Assembly (NCBI GenBank): GCA_946407175.1
Contig: CAMJNB010000130.1
Coordinates: 1-5,183, forward strand
Direction: 5' to 3'
Length of the DNA: 5,183 nucleotides
DNA from: an uncultured Selenomonadales bacterium
Lineage (GTDB): Bacteria > Bacillota_C > Negativicutes > Selenomonadales > Selenomonadaceae
Every line of letters begins with the position of its first letter. The first letter of the stretch is position 1. The notes under the pieces were generated by a model. It was not told the DNA's origin and made no database searches. It saw nothing but the letters and a program-made list of their open reading frames with translations. The translations under genes were made by a program, and so were the position numbers. This document shows positions 1 to 5,183 of this stretch, one piece after another.

Positions 1-53
1 AAATCATAAAAAATCTTAACCACTTGTAAAAATCCAAATTAATCAACACGCCC
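1..53. other. AT-rich left edge, no gene recognised
   Basis: This short AT-rich stretch precedes the first heptanucleotide array. It contains no open reading frame worth calling and no terminator hairpin. A TTGTAA at 24-29 resembles a -35 element, but the position 17 nt further on (about 47-52) is GC-rich and is not a -10 box. The promoter of gene 1 is therefore either outside the window or too weak to recognise. Confidence 0.5.
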
Positions 54-95
54 TAGTAGCGATTAGCAATTACCGGCTACAAGCTACAAGCTAAA
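54..95 (+). repeat. heptanucleotide array 1 (6 units) in the leader of gene 1
   Basis: Six consecutive 7-bp units run without a break in period. In order, the unit types are TAGTAGC, GATTAGC, AATTACC, GGCTACA, AGCTACA and AGCTAAA. The first units end in TAGC and the last units carry GCTA, so the array reverses its apparent strand in the middle and is partly self-complementary. It ends 1 nt before the GGGAGG ribosome binding site of gene 1. The same first two unit types and the same AGCTACA and final AGCTAAA types recur in array 2 ahead of gene 2, so the two leaders share an origin or the same repeat family. Function is unknown. The array resembles, in kind, the short tandemly repeated heptanucleotides described in some bacteria. 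Confidence 0.85.
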
Positions 96-96
96 A

Positions 97-102
97 GGGA
101 GG
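97..102 (+). promoter_or_regulatory. ribosome binding site of gene 1
   Basis: GGGAGG, preceded by AAAA, lies 7 nt upstream of the ATG at 110. It is a near-ideal Shine-Dalgarno match and fixes the start. The same AAAAGGGAGGT core and spacing recur before gene 2. Confidence 0.9.
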
Positions 103-109
103 TAATTCA

Positions 110-2074
110 ATGTCAACTGCAGTTGAAACTGTTAAAAATATTATGAACGTCTTGAAAAAATATTCGCAAGACGACTCGGAAATAGGCGTTATTGCACTCA
201 ACGATGCAATAAGAACTACTACAACATTTTCAAGCCTTGACGAGGCAAAAAAAGACCTCGTCGCAAGATTGGAAGACACTGAAACTTATCCCGACAGTGA
301 TACGCGGCTTAAAGAGGCTACGGGTATGGTACTTGTTCCCCCAGTTACAAACGCACTTAACGACCCCGCCAACCAAGATTTAACCGAAATGAGTGTTAAC
401 ATTGAAGTCGATCCTAACGCAGACACGGGCGCAATAAGCGGTTCAAATGCCGGCGGCTCAACTGTCAAAAATGCTAATGACATTGTTCCGGAAGATGATG
501 TCGATTTATCGACATTGCCGTTGCCTGAACCCGGTTCAACTACGCCTATCACTTACACCGGCGAGGACGGCAAAACTTTTACTTTTTACGTTAAATGGCC
601 GGATAGTTTTACAACTCTTGTTCACGGTTACAACCTTTCAAGCATTGAAGAAATGGATTCCGGACTTGTGGACAGCAGAAATTATGTTGACCTTGCACAA
701 TTTAATCCCGATGACAGCTACACTTACGTTAAAACTAATGACGACGGTTCAACAGAGACGGCAACTTATCCCACTTACGGAACGATAATTCAAAGAATGT
801 CAACAGTTTTAAAAGGTTTGAATAATTATTGGCTCAAAGAAGGCGCAAAACTTGATTATGATTCTCTCGGATTGGCGCTTGACGGGCAGACTATTGAAAT
901 AATTTTTATGGGCGGAAGTTTTTACGATCTGCCTGCTGCTCTTACTTTTACGATTAGACAAGATACTCTTCCGGAGAATCAACTTGCAATCAGCATAAAT
1001 GTGACTGCATCTGAAAATTATTGGGATCCTTCTGATCCAAACGGCGCAATGATTCAGCAATCAGATTATGAATCAGGCGAAAAATCACTTCATATTTCAC
1101 TACCTGCCTCTTATTTGGATCGCTTAATTGCTCATGAATTGGTTCACGGCGTTATGAATGCGACCGGTACACTCAAAAAAGGTATGCCGCAATTTTTCAC
1201 TGAAGGTATTGCAGAAGTTGTTCAGGGCGAGGATGATTTTGTTGGCAAATATGTAGATTTCATCCAAGAGCTCGTGGCGTCACCGTCGCTTTTGAAAGAG
1301 GCACTCGGACTCGGGCAAGGTACCGGAAATAGCTATGCTTATCCTGCAGGAAATATGTTTATGAGGTTCATTGCGAAACAAAATCTTGACGTTACGCCGC
1401 TTATAGGTGATTCGTCTCAATCTGAAACTTTCAACTACGCCACAAAAAGCGCGGTTATCACTAACTACGACGAGAATGACTCGATTAATTTTAACAAAGA
1501 CGTTGAAGATTATTCAATTTCAGATGCCTTCAATGATTTTCAAATTGAATCGGAAAATGACGGAATTTTGGCAGTGCGCAACACTCGCGGCAAGCTTATG
1601 ACTTTAAACACGCCGGAAGGTACAAAATATGCATTTATGGCGCCCAATTCTACAGACCTTGACGGCAGAAATATAAATGGCGGAAATAATTTTGAAATAC
1701 TTTTTGGTACCAATTACGAAAATGACGTAGTTCGCGCAGGAAATGCCGGAAGTTATCTTTGGGGCGGTCTGCACGGCAATGATGAACTTTTCGGCGGCGC
1801 AGGGCAAGATACTTTCGTTTATAAATTTAATGACGACCACGACAACTTTCAAAATGTCGAAAGTCAGGACATCATAAATTTTGGCGATATGACGCTTGAT
1901 AAAATTGCCAGCGCTCAGTTTACGGATTACGGTTCGTACTTCAGATTTACGGACGGCGGCAGTTTAATCATTAACGGTCAACCTTCTACCTTCATAGTGG
2001 AAGATGACAATTCCAAAATTACTACATACCGCGCAGATTATCAAAATAAAACTTGGAAATTAGCGGGTAGCTAG
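110..2074 (+). CDS. predicted secreted RTX-type zinc metallopeptidase, copy 1
   Basis: This 654-residue protein is probably a secreted peptidase; its substrate is unknown. Residues 1-74 form a predicted helical N-terminal segment without a signal peptide. Residues 75-103 are a stretch about 21 residues longer than in the other two copies. A Gly/Ser/Thr/Pro-rich block conserved in all three copies follows (GSNAGGSTVKNA at 111-122, STTPITYTG at 143-151, KWPDSF from 162). The catalytic core has HELVH at 342-346, and E365 in TEGIAE follows after exactly 18 residues. This is the HExxH(x18)E gluzincin signature, with H342, H346 and E365 as expected zinc ligands and E343 as catalytic base. YAYPAG at 409-414 is a candidate transition-state tyrosine region. 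The C-terminal part has two RTX-like nonapeptides (GGLHGNDEL 552-560, GGAGQDTFV 562-570), then FTDYGSYF from 604. The protein has no cysteine, as is common for type I secreted RTX proteins. The stop TAG, followed by a second in-frame TAG, lies inside heptanucleotide array 2, so the C-terminal residues after K650 are repeat-encoded. The gene is probably co-transcribed with copy 2. Peptidase activity and type I export are inferred from motifs. Confidence 0.95.
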   Translation: MSTAVETVKNIMNVLKKYSQDDSEIGVIALNDAIRTTTTFSSLDEAKKDLVARLEDTETYPDSDTRLKEATGMVLVPPVTNALNDPANQDLTEMSVNIEVDPNADTGAISGSNAGGSTVKNANDIVPEDDVDLSTLPLPEPGSTTPITYTGEDGKTFTFYVKWPDSFTTLVHGYNLSSIEEMDSGLVDSRNYVDLAQFNPDDSYTYVKTNDDGSTETATYPTYGTIIQRMSTVLKGLNNYWLKEGAKLDYDSLGLALDGQTIEIIFMGGSFYDLPAALTFTIRQDTLPENQLAISINVTASENYWDPSDPNGAMIQQSDYESGEKSLHISLPASYLDRLIAHELVHGVMNATGTLKKGMPQFFTEGIAEVVQGEDDFVGKYVDFIQELVASPSLLKEALGLGQGTGNSYAYPAGNMFMRFIAKQNLDVTPLIGDSSQSETFNYATKSAVITNYDENDSINFNKDVEDYSISDAFNDFQIESENDGILAVRNTRGKLMTLNTPEGTKYAFMAPNSTDLDGRNINGGNNFEILFGTNYENDVVRAGNAGSYLWGGLHGNDELFGGAGQDTFVYKFNDDHDNFQNVESQDIINFGDMTLDKIASAQFTDYGSYFRFTDGGSLIINGQPSTFIVEDDNSKITTYRADYQNKTWKLAGS

Positions 2075-2148
2075 TAGCGATTAGCAATTAGCAATTAGCG
2101 ATTAGCAATTACCAATTACCAATTACAAGCTACAAGCTAACAGCTAAA
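2058..2148 (+). repeat. heptanucleotide array 2 (13 units), overlapping the 3' end of gene 1
   Basis: Thirteen consecutive 7-bp units, 91 bp without a break in period. Unit counts are AATTAGC x3, GATTAGC x2 and AATTACC x2, with GGGTAGC, TAGTAGC, AATTACA, AGCTACA, AGCTAAC and AGCTAAA once each. The first two units lie within gene 1 and encode its last residues. The third unit starts with the TAG stop codon at 2072-2074. The left part consists of units ending in TAGC and the right part of units carrying GCTA, so the two halves are inverted relative to each other and could pair in RNA. Because 7 is not a multiple of 3, TAG triplets recur in changing frames across the array. The array ends 8 nt before the ribosome binding site of gene 2. 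It takes up almost all of the space between genes 1 and 2, and no terminator or promoter was seen there. Confidence 0.9.
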
Positions 2149-2156
2149 AAATAAAA

Positions 2157-2162
2157 GGGAGG
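2157..2162 (+). promoter_or_regulatory. ribosome binding site of gene 2
   Basis: GGGAGG, preceded by AAAA, lies 7 nt upstream of the ATG at 2170. Sequence and spacing match the site of gene 1, and the start context TTCAATG is also shared. This supports the chosen start and a common origin of the two leaders. Confidence 0.9.
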
Positions 2163-2169
2163 TTTTTCA

Positions 2170-4041
2170 ATGGCAACAGCAGTTGAAACAATTAAAAATT
2201 TTATGGGCGTCCTGAAAAATTATTCGCAGGAAGGCACGGCGCAGGTAGGACGCATTGCGCTTGACAACGCCGTAAGGCAAGTGAGTATGTACAGCTCGCT
2301 TGCTGACGTTGTTGAAAAGTTGGAAGAAAAGCTGGCGGACACTAAAACTTATCCCGACACGAATACGCGCTTGCAACAGGCTACCGGCATGGTACTCGGC
2401 GCAGAAGGTAATTACAGTGTCGACACCGGCGCAATTACCGGTTCAAATGCAGGCGGCTCAACCGTCAAAAATGCGCAGGACATTGTACCTGAAGGTAACG
2501 TAGATTTGTCAACCATGCCGTTACCGGAGCCCGGCTCAACCACGCCTATAACTTATACCGGCAGTGACGGCAACACGTTCACTTTCTATGCGAAGTGGCC
2601 TGACAGTTTTACTACCGTTGTCGACGGCAACAAAGACGGCACTGAAAAAAATTTAGCCCGCATTAAAGACGCAAGATATAAACTTGACCTTAACACGGTT
2701 GACGCAAACGGCTACTACGAAGTTACGGAAAAAAAAGATGACGGTACAACCAAAACTAATAAATCTCCCACGTATGGGCAGATGAAAAACGGCATTACCA
2801 CCGCGATTAGGGGTCTTTACAATTACTGGCTTGCCGAAGGCGCAAAACTCGACTATGATTCACTCGGACTTGCCTTGAACGGTCAGACGATTGAAATTGC
2901 ATTTATCATGGGTAAAGCTTTTGAAGGGTTGTCGGCAATTACTTATGGCAATCGCGAGGACAGCTTGCCTTCTGACCACATTTTCCTTACGATTAACCTT
3001 TACAATTACGGCTTAATGAGCCCTACAGACCCTAACGGTAATACCGATTACAACGGCGGCGGGGAGTCGATTTACTTGGATCGCGTTGTTGCTCATGAAT
3101 TGGTTCACGCCGTAATGGATGCAACGGGTACATTAAAAAATAATATGCCGCAATTTTTCACCGAAGGTATCGCCGAGATTGTAGAAGGCGACGACGATTA
3201 TAATTCCGACCAGCGCAATAACGTCATTACGCTTGTGAACAATTCCGACACGTTGAAGGCGGCTTTAAATTTTGAGGAAGGCACCGGCGCACAGTACGCT
3301 TATCCTGCGGGACATATGTTGCTTAGGTTTATTGCGAAACAGAGCCTTGACGTTACGTCTCTTGTAGGCGATAATTCGCAAGGACAAGTTTACAGCTACT
3401 CAACGCCTGACGCGGTTATCACCAACTACAAAGAAAGCGATTCGGTAAAATATCCGAATTATATCGGCAACGCATGGACTACCAGTACATTAAATGATTT
3501 GGTTGTAAAAGAAAATACCAATAACGACGATGAAAACCTTTTGATTCTGCGCGACGTAAGAGGCAAGCTTGTAACCTTGAATACGCCCGGCGGCAATGCC
3601 TACGCTTACATGGCGCCGAATGCTACGGAAATTAACGGCAATAACTTTGAAGGCGGCGTTCGCTTTGAAATTTTGTACGGCGCTGATTATCAAAATGATA
3701 TCGTTCGCGCAGGTAATGCAGGTTCGCAACTTTGGGGCGGCATTCGCGGCAATGATGAACTGTTCGGCGGTAACGGCGAAGATACTTTTGTTTACTTCTG
3801 GGACGGCGGTCACGACAATTTCCAAAATGCCGAAAGTCAAGACATTGTTTTATTGAGAGAGATGTCGCTTGACAACATTTCCGCCGCGATGTTCACGGAT
3901 TACGGCTCTTACTTTAAATTTAATGAAGGCGGCTCCCTTGTAATTAACGGTCAACCTTCAACCTTTGTTTTTGAAAATTCTACCGGCAGTACTACGATCT
4001 ACAAAGCGGATTATCAGAATAAAGTTTGGACACAAGCGTAA
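2170..4041 (+). CDS. predicted secreted RTX-type zinc metallopeptidase, copy 2
   Basis: This 623-residue paralogue of copy 1 has the same domain order and no signal peptide. Residues 1-75 form the helical N-terminus. Residues 76-90 are the short form of the region that is extended in copy 1. GSNAGGSTVKNA at 91-102 begins the conserved Ser/Thr/Pro block. HELVH at 309-313 and E332 in TEGIAE again form HExxH with exactly 18 residues before the Glu, and YAYPAG begins at 376, so both spacings match copy 1. Two RTX-like nonapeptides follow (GGIRGNDEL 523-531, GGNGEDTFV 533-541), then FTDYGSYF from 575 and a C-terminus ending WTQA. Only two nonapeptides are visible, fewer than in classical RTX toxins, so the calcium beta-roll would be minimal. 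The protein has no cysteine. The segment between the TPLPEP-like linker and HELVH differs most between copies, so substrate specificity may vary. The TAA stop is followed by array 3 and a terminator. Metallopeptidase assignment is strong by motif; substrate and physiological role are unknown. Confidence 0.95.
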   Translation: MATAVETIKNFMGVLKNYSQEGTAQVGRIALDNAVRQVSMYSSLADVVEKLEEKLADTKTYPDTNTRLQQATGMVLGAEGNYSVDTGAITGSNAGGSTVKNAQDIVPEGNVDLSTMPLPEPGSTTPITYTGSDGNTFTFYAKWPDSFTTVVDGNKDGTEKNLARIKDARYKLDLNTVDANGYYEVTEKKDDGTTKTNKSPTYGQMKNGITTAIRGLYNYWLAEGAKLDYDSLGLALNGQTIEIAFIMGKAFEGLSAITYGNREDSLPSDHIFLTINLYNYGLMSPTDPNGNTDYNGGGESIYLDRVVAHELVHAVMDATGTLKNNMPQFFTEGIAEIVEGDDDYNSDQRNNVITLVNNSDTLKAALNFEEGTGAQYAYPAGHMLLRFIAKQSLDVTSLVGDNSQGQVYSYSTPDAVITNYKESDSVKYPNYIGNAWTTSTLNDLVVKENTNNDDENLLILRDVRGKLVTLNTPGGNAYAYMAPNATEINGNNFEGGVRFEILYGADYQNDIVRAGNAGSQLWGGIRGNDELFGGNGEDTFVYFWDGGHDNFQNAESQDIVLLREMSLDNISAAMFTDYGSYFKFNEGGSLVINGQPSTFVFENSTGSTTIYKADYQNKVWTQA

Positions 4042-4042
4042 T

Positions 4043-4098
4043 TTGGAGCTTAGAGCTTAGAGCTTTCAGCTTAGAGCTTAGAGCTTTCAGCTTTCAGT
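4043..4098 (+). repeat. heptanucleotide array 3 (8 units) in the 3' region of gene 2
   Basis: Eight consecutive 7-bp units begin 1 nt after the stop codon of gene 2. Unit counts are TTAGAGC x4, TTTCAGC x2, TTGGAGC x1 and a last TTTCAGT x1. The block of two TTAGAGC units plus TTTCAGC occurs twice in succession (4050-4070 and 4071-4091) as a perfect 21-bp direct repeat. Arrays 1 and 2 have the same 7-bp period and an AGC/GCT core in most units, but the unit sequence differs. This array is therefore a relative or separate subfamily rather than a copy. It lies upstream of the terminator and would form part of the 3' untranslated RNA. Confidence 0.88.
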
Positions 4099-4116
4099 AT
4101 TCTAAAAATTGACACC

Positions 4117-4148
4117 GCGTCGTACTCACAAGGTGCGGCGCTTTTTTT
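4117..4148 (+). terminator. rho-independent terminator after gene 2
   Basis: A 9-bp stem (arms 4117-4125 and 4133-4141, including two G-U wobbles in RNA) encloses a 7-nt loop. It is followed directly by seven T residues. The GC-rich stem stands out from the AT-rich surroundings. It should end the transcript of gene 2, and of gene 1 if the two are co-transcribed, which separates them from gene 3. Confidence 0.9.
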
Positions 4149-4149
4149 A

Positions 4150-4178
4150 TTGCACAAATTCAATTAAAATTATATAAT
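4150..4178 (+). promoter_or_regulatory. predicted sigma70-type promoter of gene 3
   Basis: A perfect TATAAT -10 box lies at 4173-4178. A partial -35 box, TTGCAC (3 of 6 matches to TTGACA), lies at 4150-4155, giving the ideal 17-nt spacer. Transcription would start near 4185, leaving a leader of about 25 nt before the ATG. The promoter directly follows the terminator of gene 2, as expected for a new transcription unit. Confidence 0.7.
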
Positions 4179-4194
4179 TCACAAAATTCATTTG

Positions 4195-4201
4195 AAGGTG
4201 G
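4195..4201 (+). promoter_or_regulatory. ribosome binding site of gene 3
   Basis: AAGGTGG, one mismatch from AAGGAGG, lies 7 nt upstream of the ATG at 4209. It differs from the GGGAGG sites of genes 1 and 2 and has no heptanucleotide array next to it. Confidence 0.85.
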
Positions 4202-4208
4202 AATTTTT

Positions 4209-5183
4209 ATGGCAACAGCTGTTGAGACCGTAAAAAAATTTATGAACGTCCTTAGAAATTATTCCGGCGAAAATTCGCAAATCGGACGTGTGGCGCTTGA
4301 TGACGCGGTAAGGCAAGTGACGAAGTTCAATTCGCTTGAAGACGCTGTGACTAAGCTTTTAAAGACGATGGGAGATACTGCAACCTATCCCGATACCGAT
4401 ACGCGGCTTAGAGAGGCTACCGGCATGGTTCTCGGCGCAGAAGGTAATTACAGCGTCGATACCGGCGCTATCACCGGTTCAAATGCCGGCGGTTCAACCG
4501 TTAAAGACGCGCAGTGGATTGTACCGGAAGGCGATAACACCGTAGATTTATCAACCTTGCCACTTCCTACGCCGGGTTCAACCACGCCTATAACTTATAC
4601 CGGCAGTGACGGCAACACGTTTACTTTCTATGCAAAGTGGCCTGACAGTTTTACTACAATTGTCGACGGATTAAAGGAAGGCGCGGAAGATTATATCGGC
4701 AGAATGAAGGATTTGCGCTACCGTTTAGATTTAAACACGTTTGACGAAAAAGACCACTACGAATTTGCGGTTACAACTTCCGACGGCACGACTGAAACTC
4801 TTAAATCTCCCACGTACGGGCAAATGAAAAATTCCATTATCACTTCGCTTAAAGGTATGTACAATTACTGGCTTGCAGAAGGCGCCAAACTTAACTACGA
4901 TTCTCTCGGCATGGCGCTTAACGGTCAAACGATTGAAATTCTTTTCTGCGCGGGCGGTGAGTACAATGAATTTGCTGCAGACACCGAGTCGCTTCGTTTA
5001 GACACGTTGCCGGATGATAAAATTCAAATCGGAATTTCGCTGTACGCTTGCGGCGACATGGACCCTACCGACCCAAATGGAAAGAGTACTAACTCCGAAG
5101 GCAAGGTAAGAATGTATTGGGATCGCATTATGGCTCATGAATTGGTTCACGCCGTAATGTTTTCAACCGGCACGATTAAAAAT
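4209..5183 (+). CDS. predicted secreted RTX-type zinc metallopeptidase, copy 3 (partial, 3' end outside window)
   Basis: The first 325 codons of a third paralogue are open to the right edge without a stop. The N-terminus (MATAVETVKKFMNVL) aligns with copies 1 and 2. GSNAGGSTVKDA at 90-101 and the following Ser/Thr/Pro block are conserved. HELVH is at 310-314. By analogy the third zinc ligand would be residue 333, just beyond the edge, and the RTX tail also lies outside, so neither can be confirmed here. The copy is closer to copy 2 than to copy 1 in protein and in DNA, and shares copy 2's short form before GSNAGG. Unlike the other two it contains cysteines, C247 and C281, both upstream of the active site. 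It has its own promoter and ribosome binding site, so its expression may be independent of copies 1 and 2. The start at 4209 is supported by the ribosome binding site and by alignment with the other copies. Confidence 0.93.
   Translation, partial: MATAVETVKKFMNVLRNYSGENSQIGRVALDDAVRQVTKFNSLEDAVTKLLKTMGDTATYPDTDTRLREATGMVLGAEGNYSVDTGAITGSNAGGSTVKDAQWIVPEGDNTVDLSTLPLPTPGSTTPITYTGSDGNTFTFYAKWPDSFTTIVDGLKEGAEDYIGRMKDLRYRLDLNTFDEKDHYEFAVTTSDGTTETLKSPTYGQMKNSIITSLKGMYNYWLAEGAKLNYDSLGMALNGQTIEILFCAGGEYNEFAADTESLRLDTLPDDKIQIGISLYACGDMDPTDPNGKSTNSEGKVRMYWDRIMAHELVHAVMFSTGTIKN

Noticed and set aside
342..365. Serralysin-type metzincin or flagellin-inserted peptidase
   Set aside because: The metzincin signature needs HExxHxxGxxH and a Met-turn; here HELVHGVMNATG lacks the third His and has instead a Glu 18 residues on. 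There are no flagellin N- or C-terminal regions.
447..788. 113-residue plus-strand frame overlapping gene 1 in another phase
   Set aside because: It is nested within the conserved Ser/Thr/Pro block of gene 1, lacks a start signal, and a shorter frame at the corresponding place in gene 2 reflects the shared codons rather than a real gene.
2050..2074. Frameshift or truncation at the end of gene 1
   Set aside because: Copy 1 aligns with copy 2 up to the Trp four residues before copy 2's end and then runs only two residues longer, so the protein is complete. The altered tail is explained by the repeat array.
2058..2148. CRISPR array or transposon end
   Set aside because: The units are 7 bp with no spacers, which excludes CRISPR. 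No transposase, target duplication or long terminal inverted repeats were seen around it.
3490..3840. 116-residue open frame on the minus strand inside gene 2
   Set aside because: It lies wholly antisense to the conserved RTX region of gene 2, has no ribosome binding site that I can see, and its composition looks like the reverse complement of glycine/asparagine-rich coding sequence. A similar antisense frame occurs at the same place in gene 1, as expected for a shadow.

Overview
The window holds a tandem family of three large paralogous genes, all on the plus strand. They occupy 110-2074, 2170-4041 and 4209 to the right edge, where the third is cut off in mid-gene. Each encodes a predicted secreted zinc metallopeptidase of the gluzincin type. 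The motif HELVH is followed after exactly 18 residues by a Glu in TEGIAE in the two complete copies. A variable segment and a beta-rich tail follow, with two RTX-like glycine/aspartate nonapeptides and a conserved C-terminal block. No copy has an N-terminal signal peptide. Together with the RTX tail, this suggests export by a type I (ABC/MFP/OMP) system, but no transporter gene is in view.

The DNA is AT-rich and all genes have strong purine-rich ribosome binding sites (GGGAGG or AAGGTGG) at 7-nt spacing, which looks Firmicutes-like. RTX/type I substrates imply an outer membrane. My best guess is a diderm Firmicute such as a Negativicute, but this is inference; no rRNA or marker gene is present.

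Layout: 1-53 is featureless AT-rich DNA. A six-unit heptanucleotide array (54-95) abuts the first ribosome binding site and gene 1. A 13-unit heptanucleotide array (2058-2148) starts inside the last codons of gene 1, contains its stop codon and fills the gap to gene 2. No terminator lies between genes 1 and 2, so they are probably co-transcribed. Behind gene 2 come a third heptanucleotide array (4043-4098) and a clear rho-independent terminator (4117-4148). A separate sigma70-type promoter (4150-4178) drives gene 3. The most unusual items are the period-7 arrays, one of which overlaps coding sequence, and the mosaic relationship of the copies. Genes 1 and 2 share their leader design, whereas genes 2 and 3 share nearly identical coding stretches.
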